32,857 nucleotides of DNA from an uncultured eubacterium 1-6 (GTDB lineage Bacteria; Bacillota; Clostridia; Lachnospirales; Lachnospiraceae). The notes below the pieces were generated by a model that had not been told where the DNA came from, made no database searches, and saw nothing but the letters and a program-made list of their open reading frames with translations. This document shows positions 7,914 through 17,015 of the stretch, in pieces. Positions within the stretch are counted from its first letter, which is position 1. Each line of letters starts with the position of its first letter. The DNA lies in contig CAIFEZ010000001.1 in the NCBI GenBank assembly GCA_903789595.1, positions 226,343 through 259,199 on the forward strand, in the 5' to 3' direction. Made by a program: the position numbers and the translations under genes.

Positions 7914-9580
7914 AGCTGTTCTGGTATTATGTCCGGCATTCCGCCGCGAATCAGATCCGGAAGATGATGAAGACGCGGGTTCTGCTCTTCCTGATTGTGT
8001 GTGCGGTCATTGGCATTGTGATCGGCACGGGAACCGGGGCATTTGTAAATACGGTGGATCCGGGAGGACAGCAGGTCACCGGGACTGCCGGGTATGAGCC
8101 TTCCGCAGGTAAGGATGAGCCGGTACTTCAGGAAGGCGCGCAGCTGTCATCCGATACTCTTGCGGTCCGTGTGACGTCTCTGGTCACCGGTCTGTTTCTG
8201 ATCGGTCTGTTCGCGTATGAGATCACTGGAGAGGGAAATTCAGGAAGCAGTCTTTTTCTTCCCGCGGATGTGAATCTGCTGTTCTGTGCGCCGCTGAGGC
8301 CGCAGACCATTCTCTTATTCCGGCTTATGAACCGTCTGCTTGGTCTGCTTTTCTTGTGTGTGTATATCTGGCTCTGGCTTCCGTCCGTGCTCTCCTTTTT
8401 TGCAGTGCCGGCGCTGGGGCGGGTGCTGCTTCTGGTTCAGCTGGTTCTCTGTTTTTCCACCGGAAAGCTTCTCCAGATGCTGTTTTATCTTCTGACCGCG
8501 TCAAAACCGGAAAGGCGGCGCGCGGTCCGGATCGTCACGGGGCTCTGTCTCGCCGCGGCCGGCGCGGGGTATCTTGTGTATTACCGGATGAGCCATGCTG
8601 CTCCGCTTGAAGCGGCGCTCCGGATGTTCACGGGTAAATGGAGCGACAGGATTCCGATCTGGGGGTGGCTGAAGGCAATGATGACAGATGCACTCATCGG
8701 ATCATATGCGGACGGCTTCCGGCATCTCGCGCTAATTCTTTTGTCTGACTGTATACTTTTCGTGATCGTGATGCACATCCGGGCGGATTTCTACGAGGAA
8801 GCGGTCTGCGGAAATGATGCCGTGTCAGAGAAGGAGCAGAGAGAAGAAGCGGAACAGACGGGCGAGATGGTCACACCTGTCAGACGAAGAGACAGGAGCG
8901 AGGCCGTTGTGCGCGACGGGATGAAGCGGGGCAGCGGGGCGGATGTCTTCTTTTACAAGACGATCTATAACCGATCCCGCTTTGCCCTCGGGGGATTTTT
9001 CACCAGGATGAGTCTGCTGTATCTGATCGCGGCCGCGGCGGCCAGTCTCATCTGCAGATTCGTTTTTTACAGAAACGGACTGCTTCCGGCTGTAATTGTT
9101 CTGTCGGTGCTCACCTTTTACCGGTCGCTGAAGAATCCTCCGTCTATGGACGCGAGAACCGCTTTCTTCCATATGATACCGGAGTCCGCGTGGAAAAAAC
9201 TGTTCTGCTCACTGATCGGCGGAATCGCGAATATTTTCCTGGACCTGATCCCCGGAATCGCGGTGATGACCGTTCTGAATCTGGCAAATCCGCTGACCGT
9301 CCTTGCTTGGCTGGTCTATATGCTGTCGGTCAGCTATTTTGCCACGGTGATCGCTGCATTTATCGAACTGTCGATTCCGCCGTCTGTCGGGAAAATCGTG
9401 AAGCAGATGCTGCAGGTGATCTTTATTTACTGCGGATATCTTCCGGATGCGGCACTGCTGGCTTTCGGATACGCCTACGGACATCTGGCGCTGTCTGCGG
9501 TGCTTGCCGCAGGTGTGAACCTCGCGGTCGGCATGCTGTTCTTTGCTTTTCTTCCGAGAATCATCGAAAGGGGAAACTGA
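7910..9580 (+). CDS. ABC exporter permease (putative ABC_export family)
   Basis: Multi-pass membrane protein of 556 aa, the partner of the preceding ATPase. Hydrophobic segments occur in two blocks, about residues 25-45, 90-110, 135-235 and 265-290, then again from about 360 to the end. They are separated by a charged cytoplasmic loop (KEQREEAEQ...RRRDRSEAVV). The segment FLPADVNLLFCAPLRPQTILL matches the family pattern I recall for putative ABC exporters of Firmicutes. I chose the ATG at 7910, overlapping the ATPase stop as ATGA, with GGGAG at 7896-7900; an in-frame TTG at 7886 is less likely. Substrate unknown. Confidence 0.8.
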   Translation: MKLFWYYVRHSAANQIRKMMKTRVLLFLIVCAVIGIVIGTGTGAFVNTVDPGGQQVTGTAGYEPSAGKDEPVLQEGAQLSSDTLAVRVTSLVTGLFLIGLFAYEITGEGNSGSSLFLPADVNLLFCAPLRPQTILLFRLMNRLLGLLFLCVYIWLWLPSVLSFFAVPALGRVLLLVQLVLCFSTGKLLQMLFYLLTASKPERRRAVRIVTGLCLAAAGAGYLVYYRMSHAAPLEAALRMFTGKWSDRIPIWGWLKAMMTDALIGSYADGFRHLALILLSDCILFVIVMHIRADFYEEAVCGNDAVSEKEQREEAEQTGEMVTPVRRRDRSEAVVRDGMKRGSGADVFFYKTIYNRSRFALGGFFTRMSLLYLIAAAAASLICRFVFYRNGLLPAVIVLSVLTFYRSLKNPPSMDARTAFFHMIPESAWKKLFCSLIGGIANIFLDLIPGIAVMTVLNLANPLTVLAWLVYMLSVSYFATVIAAFIELSIPPSVGKIVKQMLQVIFIYCGYLPDAALLAFGYAYGHLALSAVLAAGVNLAVGMLFFAFLPRIIERGN

Positions 9581-9636
9581 GACAGTGTGAAAAAACGCAG
9601 TGATATTTATTATTTTTTGAGGGAGAGATTGCAATC

Positions 9637-10611
9637 ATGAGAAAACGAAGTAAATTTCGGATGCTGTGTGTGCTTCTTGTACTGTCTGTATCCATGACCA
9701 TGGCGGGCTGTACGCAGTATAAGGGGCGGATGATGTTCGGTACGGGAGGAACGGCCGGAACGTACTACTCCTACGGAGGCGTTCTGGCGCAGTATATGAA
9801 GAACTACGCGAATGTCCGTGTTACGGCGGTTTCGACCGGCGGTTCCAAGGTGAATATTCAGAGCATCCAGGACGGCGATTTTCAGCTCGGTTTCACACAG
9901 TCAGACGTGATGTCGTACGGCTGGGACGGCACCCGCGCTTTTGAGAAGGACGGAGGAACACACTCCTTCCGTGTGCTCGGCGCGCTGTACGCAGAGACCG
10001 TTCAGCTGATCACGATGGATACGGATATCAATAGCATATCGGATTTGAAGGGAAAGAGCGTATCGATCGGCGAAGCCGGATCCGGCGTCTATTTTAACGC
10101 GATCGATGTGCTTGCCGGAGCGGGACTTACCATCGATGACATCAAGCCGCAGTACCAGTCTTTTGAGGACTCCAAGGAGTCCCTGAAGGACGGCAAGATT
10201 GACGCCGCCTTTATCGTCGCGGGAGCTCCTACCTCGGCGATTACAGAGCTCGCGACCACCAACGGCGTGAGCTTTGTGAACATTGACGGAGAGGTCCGGG
10301 ATTCCATCATGGCAAAATGCCCGTACTACGAATCCTACTCCATCCCCGCCGGCACCTATCCCGGTCAGAAAAAGGACATAGACACGATTACCGTGCTCGC
10401 AACCGTGATTGTGTCGGCATCCGCGGACGCGGATACGGTCTATGACCTGACAAAGGCGATTTTCTCCAACGCGAAGGAGATCGCGAAGGAGAATGCGAAA
10501 GGTGCGGAACTGAATCTTGACACGGCGACAAGCATTACCACAGTCCCGTATCATGAGGGCGCGGCAAGGTATTACAAAGAGCAGGGATACACGGTGAACA
10601 CGGAGGAATGA
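9637..10611 (+). CDS. TAXI-family TRAP transporter substrate-binding lipoprotein
   Basis: Extracytoplasmic solute receptor of 324 aa that captures a substrate for the TRAP permease encoded next. A basic N-terminus and hydrophobic stretch end in the lipobox MAGC, so the mature protein should begin at Cys25 and be lipid-anchored. Typical TAXI-family features follow: FGTGGTAGTYYSYGG near the mature start, then AVSTGGSKVN and QLGFTQSDV. TAXI systems usually carry carboxylates or amino acids such as glutamate; the substrate here is not determined. GAGGGAGAG at 9618-9626 precedes the ATG. It is followed after 61 bases by the permease gene. Confidence 0.92.
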   Translation: MRKRSKFRMLCVLLVLSVSMTMAGCTQYKGRMMFGTGGTAGTYYSYGGVLAQYMKNYANVRVTAVSTGGSKVNIQSIQDGDFQLGFTQSDVMSYGWDGTRAFEKDGGTHSFRVLGALYAETVQLITMDTDINSISDLKGKSVSIGEAGSGVYFNAIDVLAGAGLTIDDIKPQYQSFEDSKESLKDGKIDAAFIVAGAPTSAITELATTNGVSFVNIDGEVRDSIMAKCPYYESYSIPAGTYPGQKKDIDTITVLATVIVSASADADTVYDLTKAIFSNAKEIAKENAKGAELNLDTATSITTVPYHEGAARYYKEQGYTVNTEE

Positions 10612-10672
10612 GCAGAATGCCGTTCGGATGATTCAAAACCATCCGGACGATTCAAATGAGGAGGAAAGAAAA

Positions 10673-12658
10673 TTGAGTGATTCAAAAGAAAATAAAAAGC
10701 CGGAGACTTCCGGCCCGGCGGCGTCTGCCGAGGGCAGTCAGAGCGCGATGCAGGAAGACATCGATGCTCTGATGCGGAAGTACGACCGGGAATCCAACAC
10801 CAGGATATGGACCGGTAAGCCGAAAATCATGATCACCGTGATTCTGGCGGCGTTTTCCATCTGGTGCATCTATGTGACGCTGTTCGCAACCTTTCTGGAG
10901 GAGATTCGCCTGACCTCGTTTCTCGGGCTTGTCATCCTGATGGGATTTCTGATCTATCCTTCGAAGAAGGGGATTCAGAAGGCGAATTTTATGCCGATTG
11001 GAGATATCATTTTCATGATTGCCGGTGCCGCCGCGTTTTTCTATTTTACGTTTTCGGCGAATGCGATCATCAATCAGGGAACCCGGTTCCAGTGGTATCA
11101 GATTATCATCGGCATCGTGGGAATCGCGGCACTCGTGGAAATCACCAGAAGGTGTGTGGGACTTCCGATTCTGATCGTCGCGGCGATTTTTGTCATCTAT
11201 GCGCTGACCTACGGACTGACAAACCCCGACTTTTTCGGCCGGCTGAAATATCTGATCCGGAATCTGTTCTATACAAAGGAAGGAATTTTTTCCACGCCGG
11301 TCAACGTATGTTCGAAGTACATCGTCGTGTTCATTATCTTCGGCGCGTTTCTGGAGCGGACAGGAATTTCCAATTTCTTTATTGATCTGGCAAACTGCGT
11401 GGCCGGAAGATTTGCGGGAGGACCGGCAAAGGTTGCGGTCATTTCCTCGGCGCTCTGCGGCATGGTTTCCGGATCGTCGGTCGGCAACACGGTGACGACC
11501 GGTTCCGTGACAATTCCGATGATGAAGAAGACGGGCTACCGGCCGGAATTCGCAGGAGCGGTAGAAGCCGCGGCATCTACCGGAGGCCAGATTATGCCGC
11601 CGATCATGGGGGCCGCCGCGTTCCTGATGGCCGACTTTGTAGGCGTGCCGTATTCGGATATCATCGGCAGAGCTGTGCTTCCCGCTATTCTGTATTTTCT
11701 GGGAATTTTCATCTCGGTTCACCTGGAGGCGAAAAAACTGAACCTTCACGGCATTCCGAAGGAGCAGCTTCCGCACGCGGGCAAACTTATGAAAAAAATC
11801 TATCTGCTGCTTCCGCTGGTGATGCTTGTCATCTGGGTGTCCGGCAATTTCATGACAATGCAGCGGGCGGCTTCTCTGGCAATTGTGCTCTCCATTGTGG
11901 TCAGCCTGTTCGATAAGGACAACCGCATCACTCCGCGGAAAATCGTCGACGCACTGGAAGCCGGAGGAAGGAGCACTATCACAGTGGCGGCGGCCTGCGG
12001 CGTGGCAGGCATCATTTCCGGGTCGATTACGATGACGGGACTCGCAAATGATCTGATCAATGCGATCGTCGGCGTGGCCGGAAACCGGCTGATCGTCGCG
12101 CTTCTTCTGACGATGGTCTGCTGCATCATTCTGGGAATGGGCGTGCCTACCACGGCAAACTACTGTATTATGGCCGCGACGACCGCTCCGATTCTGATCC
12201 GGATGGGCGTGCCGATTCTCGCCGCACATTTCTTCGTCTTCTATTTCGGCATTGTGGCGGACATCACGCCTCCGGTTGCACTCGCCGCCTACGCGGGATC
12301 CGCGATCGCGAAGAGCAATCCTATGAAGACAGCGTTCAACGCCTCGAAGCTTGCAATTGCGGTATTTATCGTGCCCTATATGTTCTGTTACAACCCGGCC
12401 ATGCTGCTGATCGATACATCTGCACTGACCGTCGTCCGGATCGCGATTACCGCCGCGATCGGCATCTTCGGCATTGCTGCAGCTTTTGAAGGGTACTGCT
12501 TCGCCGAAATGAAGCCGCTGATGAGAGTGGTCATCGCGGCGGGCGGGCTTCTGCTGATCCATCCCGGCACGCTCACCGATGTGGCAGGGCTTTGTATCGT
12601 TGTGATTTGTCTGTTGATTCAGTATGGAAAGCGCAGGAGAGCTGTCGCGGGTTCGTGA
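10673..12658 (+). CDS. TRAP transporter permease, fused small and large subunits (4TM/12TM type)
   Basis: Ion-driven uptake permease of 661 aa that works with the TAXI lipoprotein upstream. A hydrophilic N-terminus of about 45 residues is followed by a short block of helices (DctQ-like) and then a long block of about twelve helices (DctM-like) in one chain, the usual form for TAXI systems. GSSVGNTVTTGSVTIP, STGGQIMPPIMGAAAF and GMGVPTTANYCIMAATTAP are typical transport-core motifs. I chose the TTG at 10673 because AGGAGG at 10659-10664 stands eight bases before it; the in-frame ATG at 10628 has no ribosome site. It probably forms an operon with the binding protein and the kinase-like gene. 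Confidence 0.92.
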   Translation: MSDSKENKKPETSGPAASAEGSQSAMQEDIDALMRKYDRESNTRIWTGKPKIMITVILAAFSIWCIYVTLFATFLEEIRLTSFLGLVILMGFLIYPSKKGIQKANFMPIGDIIFMIAGAAAFFYFTFSANAIINQGTRFQWYQIIIGIVGIAALVEITRRCVGLPILIVAAIFVIYALTYGLTNPDFFGRLKYLIRNLFYTKEGIFSTPVNVCSKYIVVFIIFGAFLERTGISNFFIDLANCVAGRFAGGPAKVAVISSALCGMVSGSSVGNTVTTGSVTIPMMKKTGYRPEFAGAVEAAASTGGQIMPPIMGAAAFLMADFVGVPYSDIIGRAVLPAILYFLGIFISVHLEAKKLNLHGIPKEQLPHAGKLMKKIYLLLPLVMLVIWVSGNFMTMQRAASLAIVLSIVVSLFDKDNRITPRKIVDALEAGGRSTITVAAACGVAGIISGSITMTGLANDLINAIVGVAGNRLIVALLLTMVCCIILGMGVPTTANYCIMAATTAPILIRMGVPILAAHFFVFYFGIVADITPPVALAAYAGSAIAKSNPMKTAFNASKLAIAVFIVPYMFCYNPAMLLIDTSALTVVRIAITAAIGIFGIAAAFEGYCFAEMKPLMRVVIAAGGLLLIHPGTLTDVAGLCIVVICLLIQYGKRRRAVAGS

Positions 12659-12693
12659 CGCCGGCAGATCCGAACCGCGCGGAAGGGAGAATT

Positions 12694-13293
12694 ATGTCAG
12701 ATTTAAGATATCCGGTCATCACCATCAGCCGTCAGTATGCTGCGTACGGACGTACCGTCGCGAAGGGACTGTCGGAGGAACTTGGAATTCCCTATTATGA
12801 TAAGGACGTGGTCCGCAAAACAGCTGAGCAGAGCGGTTTTTCGGAGGAAGATATCAAAAGAGAGGGAGAGGATCTCAGCCGGGCCGGCAAGTTTATGAAT
12901 GATCTTCTGAACAACGCAGCTTCTTACCCGAGTTCTCACGACCGGATCTTTGAAGCACAGAGAGAAGTCGTTCTGAAGCTGGCAGAGCATCCATGCATTA
13001 TTGTAGGACGATGCGCTGATTATATCCTGACAAGGGCAGGAATTCCGGCCTTCCGGATCTTCCTGTATGCGGATGAGGAGCACAGAATCCGGAGAGCCGC
13101 AGAGCTTTCGGAGAACAAGGGCCTGGACCCAAAGAAGGCAGCAGCCAGAAAGGAACAGCTCCGGGAGGTATACTACAAGACCTACACCGGGGTTGAGATG
13201 GGACGCGTTTCCAATTATAATATCTGTATCGATACGGGAGCGGTCGGCGTAGAGAGGTGCATTCAGATCCTCAGCGAGCTTGTAAGGAAGTAA
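12694..13293 (+). CDS. cytidylate kinase-like family protein
   Basis: Protein of 199 aa resembling the cytidylate-kinase-like family of Firmicutes, which have a P-loop kinase fold but no established substrate. The start ITISRQYAAYGRTVAKGLSEE corresponds to the family's phosphate loop, but the usual glycine-rich SGGR is replaced by AAYGR, so nucleotide binding may be altered or lost. GIPYYDKDVV, IIVGRCADYIL and FLYADEEHRIRR match the rest of the family. The ATG at 12694 follows AAGGGAGA. It starts 35 bases after the TRAP permease; genes of this family often sit next to transporters, but a link is not proven. Confidence 0.8.
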   Translation: MSDLRYPVITISRQYAAYGRTVAKGLSEELGIPYYDKDVVRKTAEQSGFSEEDIKREGEDLSRAGKFMNDLLNNAASYPSSHDRIFEAQREVVLKLAEHPCIIVGRCADYILTRAGIPAFRIFLYADEEHRIRRAAELSENKGLDPKKAAARKEQLREVYYKTYTGVEMGRVSNYNICIDTGAVGVERCIQILSELVRK

Positions 13294-13398
13294 GCTTTCA
13301 TGACGCGCTTTGCCCGCACTGCAGCATGAATAATGCAAGAGGGCATGCCGAACGGAATACTCCGGACCGAAGTCGATGATGACAGGAGGGAGACAGGT

Positions 13399-13689
13399 AT
13401 GAATTTTAAAATGAATGATGATTTTTTCAATGAATATGCAAATGAGTCTGACCGTGAGCATGCGAAGCTCGTATGTGACAGAGTGGAGGAGAGTGCGGCC
13501 ATCGTCCAGAAACTGAATAAATACAACCTCACGCTGCGCGATGTAGAGGTTCTGGAGCGGATGGCGAAGCATTTCGCGGCGCCGGATGCGGATTCCTTTA
13601 TTATTTTCTGCGAAGGCTTTGCAAGAGGACGGATGTACGAAAAGGACATGCAGGAGAGACAGGCACAGGACGAGAACAAAAATGAATGA
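13399..13689 (+). CDS. hypothetical protein, 96 aa
   Basis: Small soluble, mostly helical and acidic protein that I do not recognise. It has a segment KLNKYNLTLRDVEVLERMAKHF and a C-terminus rich in Glu, Gln and Lys. I chose the ATG at 13399 because GGAGGGAG lies just before it; an upstream in-frame ATG at 13333 has a poorer site. Its stop overlaps the next gene's start by eight bases, so the two are probably translated together and may work together. Confidence 0.7.
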   Translation: MNFKMNDDFFNEYANESDREHAKLVCDRVEESAAIVQKLNKYNLTLRDVEVLERMAKHFAAPDADSFIIFCEGFARGRMYEKDMQERQAQDENKNE

Positions 13690-14389
13690 CGGAATCGGTG
13701 AGAGCAGAAAACGGCAGCTTCGGAAGGAGATCCCGGCATTACAGGCCGAGATTCAGGCGCTCTACCGGAGCCTGGACAGGAAATTCAATCTGCATGCGGC
13801 GGACGTACCGATCACATTCGGATTTGATGAGACCAGGCTCGGCGCCTATACGCCGCCCGGGGGCGGACGGGAAGAAGGCTTTTACTTCTCTCTTCTGTTT
13901 GTGGGATTTCTGAGTGAGGATTCTCTGCACAGGGATGATAAGCTGGACCTGTATCGGCATGAGTATGCCCACTATATGCAGTTTCATATCGAGATCCCGC
14001 AGGAATATCAGTTTCAGAGCGGCCTTCACGGGAGCGCATGGAAGTACTGCTGTTCTCTGGTCGGAGCGGCTCCCAGCGAGTACTACCGGTTCGGAAAGGG
14101 TATGGAGAGGCATGATTACGAGAAGGCTCTGCGCAATCCGTGGAAAAATCCCCATGCGGCGCTTCTCGACATCGCGCATCGGAAAAGAGAGGCGGAGGAC
14201 AGCCGGAACCGCATGATTCGGTACCGGAAGGGAGATACTGTCGTTCATCCGAAGTTCGGAACCGGAACGGTGGAGGAGCTGGAGCAGATGACGGGGTCGG
14301 TGCGGCTGACCATCCGTTTTTCGGATGCGGTACGAAAAATTGATCAGAAGTGGCTTCTTCGGTCGAATTACAAAAAAAGAGGTTCGTGA
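13682..14389 (+). CDS. SprT-like HExxH metallopeptidase with C-terminal SH3/Tudor-like segment
   Basis: Protein of 235 aa. A helical N-terminus is followed by a zinc-peptidase core: H93-E-Y-A-H97 is an HExxH motif, and H116 in LHGSAWK fits the third zinc ligand seen as HGxxW/HGxxF in SprT-like proteins. The C-terminal ~50 residues (KGDTVVHPKFGTGTVEEL, then RFSDAVRKID) resemble the small barrel found at the C-terminus of UvrD/PcrA helicases and in CarD-like proteins, which contacts RNA polymerase or DNA. SprT relatives cut DNA-crosslinked proteins, so a role in protein-DNA repair is possible, but this is inference. It overlaps the 96-aa gene upstream; leuS has its own promoter downstream. Confidence 0.65.
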   Translation: MNDGIGESRKRQLRKEIPALQAEIQALYRSLDRKFNLHAADVPITFGFDETRLGAYTPPGGGREEGFYFSLLFVGFLSEDSLHRDDKLDLYRHEYAHYMQFHIEIPQEYQFQSGLHGSAWKYCCSLVGAAPSEYYRFGKGMERHDYEKALRNPWKNPHAALLDIAHRKREAEDSRNRMIRYRKGDTVVHPKFGTGTVEELEQMTGSVRLTIRFSDAVRKIDQKWLLRSNYKKRGS

Positions 14390-14407
14390 ACGGTTGCCGT
14401 TTTGGAG

Positions 14408-14437
14408 TTGACACAAAGGGAGATAATGGAACATAAT
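14408..14437 (+). promoter_or_regulatory. sigma-A promoter for leuS
   Basis: TTGACA (14408-14413), an 18-base spacer and CATAAT (14432-14437) form a near-consensus promoter. A start near 14444 would give a leader of about 65 bases, too short for a T-box. Confidence 0.75.
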
Positions 14438-14510
14438 AAAACGAATATGCATAGAACAGACGCGGCCGCGAGATCGGGCTGCGACATCTTAAGAGAAGAA
14501 GGTGCAGAAG

Positions 14511-16928
14511 ATGAAATACGATTTTACTACCGTTGAGCCGAAGTGGCAGAAGGCATGGGAGGAGAATGACGCTTTTAAGGCGGTTGATTTTTCCGAGAAG
14601 CCGAAGTGGTACGGACTGGTGGAGTTTCCGTATCCGTCAGGCGCGGGCATGCATGTCGGGCACATCAAGGCATATTCCAGCATTGAGGTCATTTCCCGAA
14701 AGAAGAGAATGCAGGGCTACAATGTTCTCTTTCCGATCGGATTTGATTCCTTCGGACTGCCGGCGGAGAACTACGCGATCAAGACAAATACGCATCCTCA
14801 CGACATCACGGAGAAGAATATCGCACATTTCTCCGATCAGCTTCGGAAGGTGGGCTTCTCTTTTGACTGGAGCCGTGTGATCGCCACTTCACATAAGGAT
14901 TATTATAAATGGACCCAGTGGATCTTTGAGAAATTATTCGAGCACGGACTGGTATTCCGCTCCAAGACGCTGGTAAACTACTGCCCGCACTGCAAGGTTG
15001 TTCTTTCCAATGAGGATTCGCAGGGCGGCAAATGTGACATCTGTCACAGTGAGGTCGTTCAGCTTCCGAAGGACGTGTGGTTCCTCCGGATCACCGATTA
15101 TGCCGACAAGCTTCTGGACGGACTGAATCATGTGGATTACCCGGATAGCATCAAGCAGCAGGAGATCGCCTGGATCGGAAAATCCACCGGCGCGTTTGTG
15201 AACTTCCGTCTTGCCGGAACCGATGAGAAGCTTGAAATTTATACGACGCGCTGTGATACTTTGTACGGCGTCACCTTCATGGTTGTTGCACCGGAGCATC
15301 CGGTTCTCGACAAGTACAAGGACAGAATCCGCAACTGGGATGCGGTGGAGCAGTACCGCAAAGAGAGCGCGAAGAAGACGGAGTTTGAGCGCACTCAGCT
15401 GGTAAAGGACAAGACGGGCGTGAAAATCGACGGCCTGATGGCGGTCAACCCGATTACCGGAAAGGAAATTCCGCTCTTCATCGCGGACTATGTCATGATG
15501 GGATACGGAACGGGAGCCATCATGGCCGTTCCCGCGCATGATCAGCGTGACTATGACTTCGCGAAGAAGTTCGGCATGGACATCGTTCAGGTCATCAAGG
15601 GAGGCGACATCTCAAAGGAAGCCTATACCGGAGACGGAGAGATGATCAATTCCGGTTTTTTGAACGGCTATACAAATAAGAAGGATTCCATCAAGGCGAT
15701 GCTGAAGCACATCGAAAAGGAGGGAATCGGACACAAGGGCGTTCAGTACAAGATGAAGGACTGGGCATTCAACCGTCAGAGATACTGGGGCGAGCCGATT
15801 CCGCTGATTCACTGTCCGAAGTGCGGTACCGTGACCGTGCCGGAGGAGGAGCTCCCGCTGGAGCTTCCGCCGGTCAAGAATTTTGAGCCCGGCACGGACG
15901 GACAGTCTCCGCTGGCCAAGATCGACAGCTTCGTGAACTGCACCTGTCCGAAGTGCGGCGGTCCCGCAAAACGCGAGACGGATACCATGCCGCAGTGGGC
16001 GGGATCTTCCTGGTATTTCCTCCGGTTCTGTGATCCGCACAATGACAAGGCATTTGCCGACCGGAAGAAGCTGGAATACTGGATGCCAGTCGATCAGTAC
16101 AACGGCGGCATGGAGCATGTGACGCGTCATCTGCTCTATTCCAGATTCTGGCACAGATTCCTGTACGATATCGGAGAGGTGAACACTCCGGAGCCGTACG
16201 CAAAGCGGACCTATCAGGGAATGATCCTCGGCGCGGACGGAGAGAAAATGTCCAAGTCCAAGGGAAATGTCATTGATCCGCTGGATATCGTGAAGCTTTA
16301 CGGCGCGGATACGCTGCGTACCTATGTCATGTTCATGGGAGACTACCAGAGCGCGGCTCCGTGGAGCGACGAGGCGGTGCGCGGCTGCAAGAGATTCCTG
16401 GACCGCGTGGCGGGACTTACGGATATCATGACGGCCGAGAAGGAGGATCCGAAGCTGGAGAACAGCCTTCACAAGACCATCCGCAAGGTGACGGAAGATA
16501 TCGACAATATGAAGTTCAACACCGCCATCGCCGCGATGATGTCGCTGATCAATGAGTTCTACAAGGCGGGAAGCATCACGAAGGATGACCTGATCACCTT
16601 CATCAAGCTGCTTTCGCCGTTTGCACCGCATATCACCGAGGAGATCTGGCAGTACATCGGAATGAACCCGGACGGAAAGACCTTCATAACCCTTTCTTCT
16701 TGGCCGGAGTACAGCGAGGAGAAGGCGAAGGATTCCGTCATCGAACTCGGCGTTCAGGTCAACGGAAAGGTTAGAGGAACCGTACAGCTCGCGGCGGATG
16801 TCAGCAAAGAGGATGCCCTTGCCGCGGCCAAGGCGGAGCCGAATGTGTCAAAATTCCTCGAGGGAGCTACCATTGTCAAGGAGGTATACGTTCCCGGCAG
16901 AATCATCAATTTTGTAATCCGTAAATAA
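14511..16928 (+). CDS. leuS: leucyl-tRNA synthetase
   Basis: Class I aminoacyl-tRNA synthetase that charges tRNA-Leu with leucine in the cytoplasm; 805 aa, the normal bacterial length. The HIGH motif appears as HVGH in FPYPSGAGMHVGHIKAYS, and KMSKS as GEKMSKSKGNVIDP. Two cysteine clusters are visible (CPHC...CDIC and CPKC...CTCPKC), consistent with zinc sites. The editing (CP1) domain holds TRCDTLYGVTF and the HDQRDYDFA segment used to remove mischarged amino acids. I chose the ATG at 14511 rather than the in-frame GTG at 14502 because AAGG at 14499-14502 is correctly spaced from it. No T-box is present. Confidence 0.97.
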   Translation: MKYDFTTVEPKWQKAWEENDAFKAVDFSEKPKWYGLVEFPYPSGAGMHVGHIKAYSSIEVISRKKRMQGYNVLFPIGFDSFGLPAENYAIKTNTHPHDITEKNIAHFSDQLRKVGFSFDWSRVIATSHKDYYKWTQWIFEKLFEHGLVFRSKTLVNYCPHCKVVLSNEDSQGGKCDICHSEVVQLPKDVWFLRITDYADKLLDGLNHVDYPDSIKQQEIAWIGKSTGAFVNFRLAGTDEKLEIYTTRCDTLYGVTFMVVAPEHPVLDKYKDRIRNWDAVEQYRKESAKKTEFERTQLVKDKTGVKIDGLMAVNPITGKEIPLFIADYVMMGYGTGAIMAVPAHDQRDYDFAKKFGMDIVQVIKGGDISKEAYTGDGEMINSGFLNGYTNKKDSIKAMLKHIEKEGIGHKGVQYKMKDWAFNRQRYWGEPIPLIHCPKCGTVTVPEEELPLELPPVKNFEPGTDGQSPLAKIDSFVNCTCPKCGGPAKRETDTMPQWAGSSWYFLRFCDPHNDKAFADRKKLEYWMPVDQYNGGMEHVTRHLLYSRFWHRFLYDIGEVNTPEPYAKRTYQGMILGADGEKMSKSKGNVIDPLDIVKLYGADTLRTYVMFMGDYQSAAPWSDEAVRGCKRFLDRVAGLTDIMTAEKEDPKLENSLHKTIRKVTEDIDNMKFNTAIAAMMSLINEFYKAGSITKDDLITFIKLLSPFAPHITEEIWQYIGMNPDGKTFITLSSWPEYSEEKAKDSVIELGVQVNGKVRGTVQLAADVSKEDALAAAKAEPNVSKFLEGATIVKEVYVPGRIINFVIRK

Positions 16929-17015
16929 CCGGAAGGCAGGATTTTGAAATCCCTGCCCGGTCAGATAAGCGGAACAGTACCGGGAACGGCAGCTATGAAG
17001 AACAGGACGGTTAAA

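Noticed and set aside
10682-12562. 626-codon open frame on the minus strand
   Set aside because: It is exactly antisense to the fused TRAP permease and its composition (rich in His, Arg, Asp, Gln) is that of a shadow of hydrophobic codons; no family resemblance or ribosome site.
16933-16959. Terminator between leuS and nth
   Set aside because: GGCAGG...CCTGCC can pair, but no T-run follows and the nth gene begins soon after, so readthrough is expected.
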